Made by a program: the position numbers and the translations under genes
In this document: positions 37,179-47,030 of the stretch, in pieces
Numbering within the stretch: the first letter of the stretch is position 1
How the letters are laid out: each line of letters begins with the position of its first letter
NCBI GenBank assembly: GCA_015143295.1
Contig: CM026552.1
Coordinates: 63,234,944-63,298,943, forward strand
Direction of reading: 5' to 3'
Length of the DNA: 64,000 nt
Source: Tetracentron sinense
Lineage: Eukaryota; Streptophyta; Magnoliopsida; Trochodendrales; Trochodendraceae
Notes under the pieces: model-generated
Told to the model about the DNA's origin: nothing
Database searches by the model: none
The model's input: only the letters and a program-made list of their open reading frames with translations

Positions 37179-40100
37179 CTATAATCTTTCAATAACTTCT
37201 CAAATATTTTTTTACTTTCTCATATATTTTATTTATTTGTTAAAATGAGAGAATGAAGCTTTCTTGTGAGGCCTAAGGCTTATGCCTTGAGGTTTTGCTT
37301 CACGCATCTTGAGGTCCTAACGCCTCGCCTCATGCCTACGCGTTATAAAACATTGCTTTTTACTAGGGCTATATTCGGGCCGGGCTTTTCCGGGCTTGGC
37401 CAAGCCCGGCTCGGCCCAAAATGAAGCTTGAAAGTGCGACCGAAGCTCAACCCGAATTCAAAAGTCTGGCTCGAAGCTCGGCTCGGCCCGAATTGATTCA
37501 AGCTCGAGCTGGGCTTGCCTTGGCTCGGCTCGAGCTTAGCTTGAATACTTTTAAAATATATATATATATTTTATATTATTTATATATATAATAATGATAT
37601 ATATAAATAATATTTTTTAAAAATTTTTAATGACATTCGAGCCGAGCCGAGCCGAGTTCGGGCCGAACTGAGCATCAATTGAGCCGGGCTTCGAGCCAGG
37701 CCGAGCTGCATAGTGGTTGGCCTGAGCTTGATTTGATTGAGTTTTTGGGCTTTTTTTTAGGCTTGGCTTGGCCCGTTCGAGCCTAAAATTTGGGCCGAGC
37801 CGAGCCGAGCCGCCGCACCAACAGGCCGATCGGGGTTTGTGCAGCCCTACTTTTTACATATATTACATTCAAGTCATAAGTAAATATCTCTAACCAGATC
37901 GGATTCTTTTGCGATCTGTGTTCGATCCACTGGATCTTTAATCGGTTCATGATCTAGCCTAATCAGATCCATTGACAGCCCTAATTAGAAGTACCTGAAG
38001 ATTCCTACCTAAATAATAAAAACTGAACCTGAACCATTAGAGAGAGCTCCTGTTTATGCATCACCTAGTTTTGTTCTTTCCTAAGGTTGGTACATGTCAA
38101 GGTATTGGAGTCCTCATCGTCTTGGAGAATGTCCCCTCCTCTATAGGTTTTAGTTTACCCAAAAGGAGTACATTTTCAAACCCATTTGGTCTCTCTGGAC
38201 ATGGGGTATGCACTATGTAATCTCTTAGACCTTTTGCTTTCTATCATTGTCATATTTATGCTTCCTTGATTTTGTGTTATGTCTTATAGTATTTTCAGAT
38301 TTCCTTTCTCTCTCTCTCTCTCTCTCTCATCTTTTTGTTTTCCCGGAAAAACCAGTCAGGTCAAAGAAAACATTTCTGACTCCTGTATCTTCCGTTTGGA
38401 AGTTCTAGGAGTGGCCTTGATTGCTTACCATTATAAACCCATGGAAACAAAATATTCAAGCTTAAGAACTTGAAAAGATATAGTATGTGAAACCTTAGTT
38501 TTTGTTTTTTGGTTTTTCAATGTCCAGTCAGCATCTAATGATTTGGTTTCGATAAGTATGATGTGCAGGCATAATTCAGCATTGAAATTCACTTGATTAA
38601 TATTCTTCTCATTAAGAATTCCAGTTTTAGTGTTTAGGCCATTAGGGGTCTCTTTAGTGATTTTTGTTTCAGCTAAAAATATTTTGGTAGTGGAGCTGGT
38701 TTCATTTTTTATGTGAATTGTTGCCAATTTACTCAACAGAGACAACCGGAGATCCACCTTTTTGCTGCTAGATTTAAAGAGCAGAATGAGGATATATCAG
38801 GAGCTCGTGCTGCATTTCAACTTGTACATACTGGAATTTCACCTGGTTTACTTGAAGCAATTATTAAGCATGCAAATATGGAACATCAACTAGTAAGATT
38901 ATTCAGATAACCTGTTGGAGGTTCCAATCATAGTCCTTATGTTACATATTTAAACAAATATTTTCTGTCAATTTTGCAGGGGAATATGGAAGATGTCTTA
39001 TCTTTATATGAAGAGGCTATTGCCACTGAAAAAGGAAAAGGGCAGTCACAAGCATTGTCAATACTGTTTGTTCAATACTCACGATTTTATACCTGGTAGG
39101 TGGAGCATATGTTAATCAATTGTATGTGTCCAAGGATGGGTGGTTTTCATTCTAGTCGTCCATCATTCACAAAGTTTTATGTTCTATTGGCCACAAGATG
39201 ACTTACTGCATCTTTATTTCTTTTGATGTTCTTTGGTAGGTTGGTGGCAATGCAGAGAAATCTAGGGAGATTCTAGTTGAAGCACTTGAGCATGTCCAAC
39301 TGTCAAAACCAATTCTGGAGGTTAATTCTCCTTATTTTCTCTTTAATATATTTGTGTGTTGTTGTGACTTCACAAACATTCTTCTGTTTTTAATCATGGT
39401 ATGCTTGTTTCTCTGAGATGTGCAGGCCATAATCCATCGGGAGTCAATTCAATCAGTTCCAAAGCGAATTGAGTATCTAGATTCACTGGTCATAGTGCCC
39501 AACCCTGATATTTCTAATGCTTCAGTTACTGCTGACAGAGAAGAATTATCGAGCATATTTTTGGAGGTAATGCTTTGTTATGATACTCAGGAGAACCATA
39601 ACGTAACATTGCTTATTATTTGGGAAGCTTAACCCATTGACTGAAGTCAGATTGTGCAGTTTGCTTCAAATTGTGCAGTTTACAATTAGATCTCAGTATC
39701 CAAAAATTGATTGGATGATTTTTTATTCCAATTAATTTGTATGATTTGAATTGGATTTAGAGAATTTACCCACAAAATCTTACTTCAAAATTTTCCAGTC
39801 AGTGGTTTATTTCTGATTTTTCAGTCAATTGTTCTAAAAATTATGACAATAGTCCAAATCACTAACTCTCCCTTAGAAAAATTCTAAAACATATTGAACC
39901 TTGAGTGCAAGTGATTGTCTGACCAGTGATTTTGAGGTTCAGTCTCCTAAAGTAGGGTTTAACTCCTAACATCAATGAATGATGAGATTGACCTAGAACC
40001 TAACTCCAAACTACACATACTATCTAAGTTAACGAGAATCGTGGATGTTCACCTTAATACCTCTAAGGGGCTTTATCTGTGATATTCCAGTTTACTCGTA

Positions 40101-43100
40101 TCTTCATAGCGGCGACTTTCACACTATTTCCAAGAGCAAGGTTAGCGCAAAGTGTAACCGCACATGAGCCGCCGGGAAGCATACCCGAGGAGATGTCAAC
40201 ACAACCCCTTTCCGGTGTGCCCAGTCTAATTTTTTTGGTTCGAGATATACGTTTAGGCCGCAATGCCTTAGGTTTTAGTATCTATTTAGTTAGTGGGCGG
40301 GTGGAGAGTATATACAAATTCCCACCCTCTCGGGAATGGAACCAGGTACCTCCCCCAAAAGCAGGGGATACACTACCATTGGGACAAAGCTCTGGTGTGT
40401 CAGTCTAATTCATTGGTTGCTTTATAAAATGTATATATAACCCAATTCTGTTTTTCTTCTTTCCCAGCCAACCAAATGAACAAGGAAGTCATAGTTCATC
40501 AGGTCTAGTCTTTTCAAGACACTCTAGGCAACCAGGATTTTTGCAACTATGTAGAAAGTTCATTTGCTGTAAAAAAAATACAAGTATATGTATTGTCTGC
40601 TATATGTGCCATCGTTTTCTTGTCTTTTTGTGTTAGTTCTTTCTCTAACTTGCTTACGAAGCAAATTGAAGTTATTCTCCAGTTGCATTAATTTGGGGAC
40701 CCTTTCTGAAAGCATTCATATGGATGGTTGGATGGATAAGGTCTTGACTGAAGACGATATAAATTATCGCAGTATGCATATTGCAAATAGATGCATTTTG
40801 TGCAATGAGGATGAGGAAATGATAGTGATATGACCCTTTCATTCATTGCAGCTTTGTTTATTGGACTTCCTTTACTTAATATACACTAGAGAAATTGGTT
40901 AGATCATAGATGTTTTCCCTGTAGATTAGAGAGCTGATCGGATTAGACGAAGAATTCTTTGGAAAATTATTCCATGTGCCTTTTGTTGGTGCATTTGAAA
41001 ATAATGCAATAGAAGGATCTTGATAGATAAGTCAGTCGCAATGTTTTAAAACGTGAAGGAGTGAGGCGAGGCGTTAGGACCTCAAGATGCGCAAGGTGTA
41101 AGCCTCAAGGCGTAAGACGTAAGCCTTACAAGAAAGCTTCATACTCTCTCATTTTAACAAATAAATAAAATATAAGAAAAATTGGAAAAAAATTCAAAAA
41201 GTTTAATGAAACATTATAGTATATATGTATTTGTATTCGTGTACATTGTGTGTGTTCGTGTGGGTGCACGCGTACACATAGGAAATATTATATAAATTAA
41301 TTTAAACAAATAACAAATTAAAAAAAGAACATTTACGTCAGTTGTGACTAGAAACCTAATTTTAGTTAATGTATGAGATGTACGTAATAGATATAAAACG
41401 AGCTTCAAGGCATAAGGCGTGTGCCTCATGTGAGACTCATGAGATTTAAGCCTCATGGTTGAGCCTCAAGGTGTTTTCCTTAAGCCTCGTTCCGAGGTGA
41501 GCCTCGAGGTGTAAGCTTCGCACGCTTTTTAAAACACTTGTCAATCGTTGTTGAAGTTTTGTAGCCTTAATGGGATACATCTGATCTGACCAGTTAAGTA
41601 TCCATGTTGAACGGATTCCAAGACAAAATGAGGAATTTTCTTGTAATTGGAAAGGGTCATTATGGTGATTGGAATGCTGGTAATTCGTTGCCTGTTGATG
41701 TAAATTTTGATTATTGCCTGAGGCGAATGTTTTTCCCCTGAAGTTTGTTTTTTGGGGTGATGGATAAAAAGGAAACCCAAAAAAAAAAAGCATTTAACCT
41801 TTTTTTTTTCGAAAATATGAAAGATACTATAAACGGAACAAAAGATCAACAAGGCCCATATATACAGCCCCTAGCGTCCTCCTCAACAAGGTGAGAAAGC
41901 ACGTTGAGGAACTCCGATGGGGTTAGACAGACCTCCTCTATACATTAACCCGTATCTTATCCTAACATATTTCTTATTTTCTGAAGTAGTGTTGGGCAAT
42001 AAACTACTAATGTGAACGAATCAATTAAAAAAATAATGCAAAGGATACTTTAATGGTTGCTCCTGTATGACCAACATCAGAAATCAGAATTTCTATTTAT
42101 GAACTCACAAGAAAATGATCAATTATTGGAAATGCCCAAAATGTCATCTTTTCCTTTTGTTTTAATTGGAAATGATGTATGCTTTGTCCTGATTATTTCA
42201 TTTACTGTCGATTTCCCTTCCTTTTTTCTCTTGCAGTTTTTGGATCTCTTTGGAGATGCACAGTCTATTAAGAAGGCCAACGATCGGCATGCAAAGCTCT
42301 TCTTATACCACCAGAGCACATCAGAATTGAAGAAGCATCATGCTGAGGATTTTTTAGCTTCAGACAAGGCAAAGTTAACCAAGTCTTATGCTGATGTTCC
42401 CTCACCGGTCCAATCAGTGATGGGCGCGTACCCCAGTGCACAGAACCAGTGGGTGGCGGGTTATGGGGCACAACCTCAAGCTCGGCCCCAGGCTACACAA
42501 GTGCAGGGACAACAGGGGGACCCTGGCTATGCTCAACAGGTATGACATCTGTTAATATTATCTCAGAAGCATTGTTTGATTTTGAATAGGCTTGTCTTAA
42601 AAGGGTTAGTCTGCCAGTCATGTAATGGATATTCTTTGAATTGCCCAGTTGGTTTATATTACTTTGGACCTACTACCTGTTCCCGATCAGCTTCTTGTTT
42701 AACTCTCCATTAGATTCTAGAAGTAAAAAAGTTGATTAGTTGTTGAGCATCATAAGTTAAGTGGAAAGAATCGATAAACTTGCATACAATTAGGGGGCAA
42801 ATGAAAATCTTGGAGTACTATTCTTATTTTAGTACCTATACAAGATCTTTGTTATTAAATCTGTTTCAAAAGAGAAAAACAAAGAAAGAAGTATTGCTTG
42901 GATTATTTGGTCATCTTTCAAAAAGAATCAAAGTCTGTATATTATGCTCAAAATTTTGATACTTGAGGTTCCTCTCTCTCTCTCTTAAATGTATAACTAT
43001 AAACCAGTAGTGTTTTATGCTAAATGGCAGTTTGTTTCTTGAAGATAACCTAAGAACCATCTAAAGATTATGGGCCTGAAGTGGAGAAATACATGGAGGA

Positions 43101-45339
43101 AAATTCAATTGAGAAACAGTCTACTATTATCCACATTAGTAAAATGGTCCTTTCTTATAAATCACCTTAAAATTCCTCCACAACCACCCACAAAACTCTA
43201 CAAGAATCATCTGTCTAAACTAGGCGTCTATTTTTTCTGGATGTTATTTTTCTAACTCCTTTATGCGATTTGGAGTGTTAAAAAACCTCCATATTTTAGG
43301 AAACTTTTAGTTATTTAAATTCTTTTCGTAAAGTTTTGATCACATCTCCTACCTACAAACTATAGATACGTTAGGTGGTTTCTTTTATAGGTAAACAGCA
43401 ATATCATGTCAAAAGTGTTTGTTGGGCAAGGTTTTTACTTCTTGGGTTTCATTATATAAAACTTCAGAGGATATTTTATGTATAAAGAATCAATCCACTT
43501 ATAGAATTTTAAATATTTAAAAATTTGTAGAAAAAGGACTGAAAAGCCTTTATTTCCTATAAAGTTTGATCTAAAAAAATGAAATTTATTTTGTGGAATA
43601 AAAAAAAACCTTGGGGTTAGTTTCGAATTTTGATAATGGAAAATATCTATAAATAAGTAGTATATAATCATTAAGAATTTGTTTTGTTTTCTGTAGTAGT
43701 ATGAAGCATGGTGATTTTTTTTGCTCATGGTTCACGTTGTTACAATTTCCAGTTCTAGCCACTATGGGTGAATTTATATTTAGACTAGTTAACTGTTATG
43801 GTAGAATTAAGTTAAATTTAATTTGTTGATGGCTTAATGCAAGTTGCACAAGTTATAAAAATAACTGGATCACTCGACATGCAATTCACGTGTTCTAGCT
43901 GTCTCTTGTGTATATCTTGGAATATCCAGGCTGGATATGGTGGATACAGTGGCTATGGAAGCAGCTATACTCATCCACAGAAACCTAGTTCAGCTCCACC
44001 AACCACTGCTTATGGTGCTTATCCTCCAGTGTATCCTGTGCAGGTATCATCACTTTTCATTTATCTGTCATGGTGTCAAGTTTTCTTTAGGAATTAGTTG
44101 GCCATTCAAAACGTTGAAGGCTCTTGGAACTTGGGGTGCTCTTTACAGCACGTTTGCAAAGTATAAATACTTTGGAATTTGAAGATTTTAATTAAATTGG
44201 TCTTTTCTCTAGAAAAAAGGATAGGTTATTCTAAGTCAGAAATTTGTTTAAATAATTTTCCCAAAAGTCTATATTTGATTGAGGCCAACCCTAAGTGTAG
44301 AACAATCAGCCTTTGGTCCAACCCAAACTGAGACTCAACCTGAGGTGCTCAACCCAAGTCCAACTTGGGTTGAGTTAGTCGGAGAGGCTCAGGTTGGACT
44401 CTGTTCGATTGGGTTATTCTTTGGTTATCAAATCTTACATACTGTTTTGGTGGGTTGAAACTTGAAAGCAAATCAAGAGATCATTATAAGGTTTGGAAGC
44501 GCAAACCTCTCACTACAAAGAGCCAAACTCCTGGCATTGGACCAAACATCTTTGGAGTTTATGTTGACACACTTCTACATATAGAAGAACATCATGAATT
44601 CATAATAAATAAGCGCAATTGTTTCAGTTGGATTGGGCTCCCTTAGGCCTCAATGCAAGCCCAATATGACAGACCTATGGCCAGCTTGCAACTTTCCAAC
44701 CCAACCCTGCTAACTGGGTTGGGTCGGGGTTGATCTTGCCCCATGTTGCACTCCAACTGAGTGTGAAATGTTATATATGCGCTTCCCTTTATTGCATCTC
44801 TTTCCTGGAGGTGATAGTTTCTGTGTGCATCTCTTATGATAAGTTGCATCAATTTGATACTTCACTGGACCTGTAATTCTGTATACTCTTTGTTTGTATA
44901 CCAAAGAAATGATGAGGTTGGTTGCTCCCTCATATGTCTAAAGGTTGCTGGTGAAGGCTTGTGTATCTGCAAAGTGCCAGATCTTTAAGCAGTTAAAACA
45001 CTTTCACATTTACCCACCTGCCATTGTCTTATCTTTTCTTATTTTTGGAAAACCTAGATATAGCCAATGTTACAAATAGTTTTCCAGAGATTTGCTAGGA
45101 GGGTGTGAATTTGTCGCTCAATTGAATCAGTTACAAAGTTTCAAGAGTGTAGGGTTAGCTATTTGTGTGTTTTTTTTAAAAAAAATTATGCATTATAATA
45201 TCCATAATTAGTGGTTTAATAATTTTTTCAGCAAGCAGCACCACAACCAAACTATGTGCAACCTGCCACAGCGGTAGCCTTTGCTCCGGCTCAGCAACAG
45301 ACGCCAGTTCCTCAAGCCTATTACGGGAATTATTATTGA
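30013..45339 (+). CDS. PRP39: Pre-mRNA-processing factor 39 (11 visible exons, N-terminus missing)
   Basis: Codes a HAT-repeat protein matching plant PRP39, the U1 snRNP-associated factor that supports 5' splice site recognition in the nucleus; in Arabidopsis loss of PRP39-1 delays flowering. Eleven exons with GT..AG borders give about 639 codons. Tandem HAT motifs include [70 protein letters not shown] and [18 protein letters not shown] low-complexity Gln/Tyr/Pro/Ala/Gly tail ends in YYGNYY before TGA. The family's length is about 800 residues; the first 100-130 residues, before [17 protein letters not shown], are not found upstream. Exon phases all agree except between 39095 and 39240, where one base is missing at a T run. 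Either the assembly has an indel there or the copy is damaged. Introns hold MITEs and a SINE. Confidence 0.95.
30240..30905 (+). other. PRP39: PRP39 intron, plain
   Basis: T-rich intron of 666 bp between two well-defined exons. No element or other gene seen in it. Confidence 0.8.
30906..31073 (+). CDS. PRP39: PRP39 visible exon 2
   Basis: Acceptor GTTTCAG and donor GTGATT. It completes the Arg codon and codes [20 protein letters not shown] to QLDHYFN, ending in phase 2. Confidence 0.95.
31765..33236. mobile_element. Foldback-type DNA transposon, non-autonomous
   Basis: Imperfect terminal inverted repeats face each other: ATTCCAAACGGCGC with ATTACAAGCTGTAAT at the left, and the reverse complement (ATTACAGCTTGTAAC, GCGCCGTTTGGAAT) at the right. 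Arm similarity continues inward (GACGGTCCATGCATAA against TTATACATTGACCGT). A further inverted match occurs inside: CTCAAGACCCCCTTTTGC near 32308 against its complement near 33015. About 1.47 kb, no transposase frame. The superfamily is uncertain and no clear target duplication is seen. It lies in the 31074-34049 intron. Confidence 0.72.
33279..33586. mobile_element. hAT-type MITE, 308 bp
   Basis: Begins CAGTGTTTTGAAAACCGGAC and ends with the imperfect complement (GGTTCGGTTATGAAAACATTG). It is flanked by 8-bp near-identical repeats, GTACAGAC at 33271-33278 and ATACAGAC at 33587-33594. The body is dense in CCGGTT/AACCGG palindromes. No coding capacity. The 8-bp duplication points to hAT. Confidence 0.85.
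34050..34413 (+). CDS. PRP39: PRP39 visible exon 3
   Basis: Acceptor TTTTATAG and donor GTATGC. Codes [20 protein letters not shown], an acidic variable linker, then [20 protein letters not shown] to FNK; ends in phase 0. The longest exon, with a linker that varies between species. Confidence 0.95.
34414..34911 (+). other. PRP39: PRP39 intron, plain
   Basis: 498-bp intron. Contains a duplicated TAAAGTTCCTATGTT near 34690 and 34711. No gene seen. Confidence 0.75.
34912..35055 (+). CDS. PRP39: PRP39 visible exon 4
   Basis: Acceptor CATTTAG and donor GTACAG; 48 codons in phase 0. Codes [19 protein letters not shown] to RATQVFVK, one full HAT repeat. Confidence 0.95.
36519..37355. mobile_element. 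hAT-type MITE, family with GAGGC-rich ends
   Basis: Ends CAGTGTTTTAAAGGCG and CGCGTTATAAAACATTG are inverted repeats. A perfect 8-bp target duplication CTTTTTAC sits at 36511-36518 and 37356-37363. Inside are a (CT)n(TA)n microsatellite at about 37137-37180 and GAGGCGAGG-like repeats near both ends. A relative lies at 41039-41539. Confidence 0.88.
37137..37180. repeat. (CT)n-(TA)n microsatellite
   Basis: A run of CT dinucleotides followed directly by TA dinucleotides, inside the 36519-37355 MITE. Confidence 0.95.
37364..37849. mobile_element. hAT-type MITE, GGCCGAGC-rich
   Basis: Starts TAGGGCT and ends AGCCCTA. It is flanked by CTTTTTAC at 37356-37363 and 37850-37857, a perfect 8-bp duplication shared on its left side with the preceding MITE. 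The body is rich in GGCTCGG/CCGAGCC palindromes with an AT-rich centre. 486 bp, no frame. Confidence 0.88.
38740..38892 (+). CDS. PRP39: PRP39 visible exon 5
   Basis: Acceptor CTCAACAG and donor GTAAGA; 51 codons. Codes [18 protein letters not shown] to KHANMEHQL. Preceded by the longest intron (3.7 kb), which is inflated by nested transposons. Confidence 0.94.
38980..39095 (+). CDS. PRP39: PRP39 visible exon 6, with one-base frame discrepancy
   Basis: Acceptor TTTTGCAG and donor GTAGGT. Codes [20 protein letters not shown] to FVQYSRF, then TAT ACC TG. PRP39 proteins have a hydrophobic Tyr-Leu there; an extra T in the TTTT run at about 39084-39087 would give F-L-Y-L and restore the frame of the next exon. 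As written the next exon is read out of frame. Confidence 0.9.
39240..39320 (+). CDS. PRP39: PRP39 visible exon 7
   Basis: Acceptor TTTGGTAG and donor GTTAAT; 27 codons in phase 0. Codes [20 protein letters not shown] and LSKPILE, matching the PRP39 family. Confidence 0.93.
39426..39566 (+). CDS. PRP39: PRP39 visible exon 8
   Basis: Acceptor GATGTGCAG and donor GTAATG; 47 codons. Codes [20 protein letters not shown] to [11 protein letters not shown]. Confidence 0.94.
40232..40400 (-). mobile_element. tRNA-derived SINE
   Basis: On the minus strand the head reads TTTGTCCCAATGGTAGTG (A-box-like) followed about 40 bases later by GGTTCCATTCCC (B-box-like), as in tRNA-derived SINEs. The other end is a short T run on the plus strand (40232-40237), the A tail. 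It is flanked by the direct repeat CAGTCTAATT at 40222-40231 and 40401-40410, possibly extending left into GGTGTG. About 165 bp. Confidence 0.82.
41039..41539. mobile_element. hAT-type MITE, second copy of the 36519 family
   Basis: Ends CAATGTTTTAAAACG and GCTTTTTAAAACACTTG are inverted repeats. The GAGGCGAGGCG and AAGCCTCA segments match the 36519-37355 element. The flanks GTCAGTCG and GTCAATCG form a 7-of-8 target duplication. Shorter than the first copy. Confidence 0.78.
42237..42539 (+). CDS. PRP39: PRP39 visible exon 9
   Basis: Acceptor CTCTTGCAG and donor GTATGA; 101 codons. Codes [20 protein letters not shown] and the [20 protein letters not shown] segment (last helical part), then the start of the Gln/Ala/Pro-rich tail. 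Confidence 0.95.
42540..43929 (+). other. PRP39: PRP39 intron, plain
   Basis: 1.39-kb AT-rich intron with a short (CT)n at about 42972-42985. No element with clear ends and no other gene seen. Confidence 0.7.
43930..44043 (+). CDS. PRP39: PRP39 visible exon 10
   Basis: Acceptor ATATCCAG and donor GTATCA; 38 codons. Codes [20 protein letters not shown] to YPPVYPVQ, a Tyr/Gly/Pro-rich low-complexity part of the tail. Confidence 0.93.
44044..45231 (+). other. PRP39: PRP39 last intron with AACCCAA-rich hairpin
   Basis: 1.19-kb intron. An 11-bp perfect inverted repeat (CTCAACCCAAG, 5-base loop, CTTGGGTTGAG) lies at 44348-44374, inside a GGGTTGG/CCAACCC-rich stretch of about 44270-44740 that may be an old MITE. 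Ends not definable. Confidence 0.6.
45232..45339 (+). CDS. PRP39: PRP39 last exon
   Basis: Acceptor TTTTTTCAG; 35 codons and TGA at 45337-45339. Codes [20 protein letters not shown] to PQAYYGNYY, the family's usual end. The 3' UTR follows; no single canonical poly-A signal stands out. Confidence 0.95.
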   Translation, partial: QAAPQPNYVQPATAVAFAPAQQQTPVPQAYYGNYY

Positions 45340-46313
45340 GCTAGCAAGATTACTCTCCCTATTTTTGTCACATGTAATCTATGTTTCCCTCTCTGTTCCA
45401 TGTCCCAAGAGAAATTGAGATGTACCTATAGATATTGGGTGTTGGTTAGCTAGCTAGAAAATCAAGGAAGAGAATGTGATGTGAGAGGCCATCATGTTTT
45501 AGTTGTGTGTGACTAACTCAAATGATGCATTTGCAAATGAATTGTATTTTAGGTATTGAAGTTTTCTCAGACATGCATACATGTTCATCACCATATCATG
45601 CATCATGTGTACTTGCATCCATGCATACGGAAACTTCCCATTGGTGGTTGGATTAAAGAGAGAAATGATTCCTAGGAAAACCATTATCAAGAACAGATAA
45701 TTGAGTAATAGGTAGCTTGCCCTACAAATGAAGCACTTGAATTTTGGTTGGCATAAGTTACTGTAACTTTGTTCTCAAAGTAGATCTGGATCTTCACTGA
45801 CAGAGCACTATGAATTTCAGAAACTGTACAATTCAATCTTCAGGGGAGGAAGATCAAACTCATCACAGTTTGCCCAAATGTTAATGCCACCACTTGGGAT
45901 TGATTAAAAAATTTTCTTGTTAATTTTTGAGGCAGTTCTGCATCTTTTCAGTTGAATGCTGCTTTTGATCGTGCATAAAATAAGAGAAACAGGAAGACAC
46001 AGTAGTGTGATTTTAGCAAGGAATCAGGTTTTTTTTGTTTTTGTTTTTGTTTTTGTTTTTTGGTACAAGTCATACGATTAGGCTGAGCAGGGTAAATATG
46101 ATGTGTTACGAGCTAAAGGAAATTGGACTTGATTAACTTCTATAGATTCTATTGACTCTGGATTCTTGGGAGTTTCTTGGAGTCTGCAAAAAATGGGGAG
46201 AGTATATTGCTCTTAACTCTGAGTAACTACTGTTAAAGCCATATTATGAATATCTTGCGTATTCATGCATCTTTCTTTCATTAGCTTCCTTTTGTTCTCA
46301 ATAGGTCAGTTCC

Positions 46314-46350
<37 letters not shown>

Positions 46351-46352
46351 TT
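45340..46352. other. PRP39 3' flank and intergenic
   Basis: 3' UTR, then AT-rich DNA with a (TTTTTG)n run near 46030-46060 and an (AT)n run at about 46317-46346 next to the copia fossil. No gene recognised. Confidence 0.6.
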
Positions 46353-47030
46353 TGTTGGATATTTTAAAGAAAAATAAATCATGAGTTTTGTTTTGAAAAC
46401 AAAGTGTGTTTTTGAAAGTTGTTTTTCAAAGCAAAAGTTTAGTCCCACATTGGAAAACTACCAATACTTTGACAAGTATATATAAGATAGTGTTGGAAGA
46501 AGGCTTGGGCCTTCAGGGGCATTCAAATTTGTTACCCATACCCACTATGCAAAATATCAAATCATTATGCTGCGAGCGCGTGCCGAGTCAGTCGGCCAGG
46601 TTGGGCTTTAATCACTTTTTGTTTAAACGTTTTTAATTAAAACCAAAACAGTTTTAAATTTAAACTATAACTGTTTTATGACTATTGGGTTAGTTTATGA
46701 CTGTTGGGCTTTTTTCAAACCTTTGTGACTTTCCGAAAAACTTGCCTTTAACTCTTTAAATTAGAGTATTTTCTATTCACAAACTACTTTTGTTTTTCAC
46801 AACCTTCTCTGAGTAAATTCTGTAAGTTCTGTGTTCTGGAACAGACTTAGTACAACAAACTAATTCTGTTAGACAACATCCAAAGAAGTGTCCGTTTTAT
46901 CCTGGAACTGGTTCGTTGTACCCATTTGCTGACTTTGTTGTGGGGGCAAATACAGTTTAAAGACAGTATAGCCTACGCCTTGGATTTGCTTACTGTATTT
47001 TTGTGATTTCTAAAACCATTTCTCTATCAA
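46353..47030 (+). repeat. 5' LTR of copia fossil A
   Basis: Matches 54134-54880. Includes TTAGTCCCACATTGGAAAAC and TATATAAGATAGTG, a segment order shared with many plant copia LTRs. The right border is approximate because the two LTRs diverge near the end. Confidence 0.88.

Larger units (their letters stand above)
35858..37983. mobile_element. hAT-like MITE carrying two further MITEs
   Basis: Left end AGGCTGTCAATGGATT and right end AATCAGATCCATTGACAGCCCT are inverted repeats. The 10-bp direct repeat ATTAGAAGTA (35848-35857 and 37984-37993) flanks the whole. Without the two inserts at 36519-37849 it would be about 0.79 kb. The body is GATCCGAT-rich. No frame of note. Confidence 0.8.
39567..42236 (+). 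other. PRP39: PRP39 intron with a SINE and a MITE
   Basis: 2.67-kb intron. It holds the SINE at 40232-40400 and the MITE at 41039-41539. A T-rich start at about 41800 followed by a 140-bp segment up to 41945 could be another retroposed piece, not identified. No exon is needed here because the flanking exons join in frame. Confidence 0.75.

Noticed and set aside
39890-39960. A tRNA-like stretch with GAGGTTCAGTCTCCT
   Set aside because: Resembles a B box, but there is no convincing A box, no tail and no target duplication.
40079-40408. 109-codon frame in a PRP39 intron
   Set aside because: Overlaps the SINE and its target duplications; flanking PRP39 exons join without it.
41762-41945. T-rich start followed by a GGGGTTAGACAGACC segment, perhaps a retroposed piece
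   Set aside because: No duplications or tRNA-like head found; similarity to 49180-49220 is too short.
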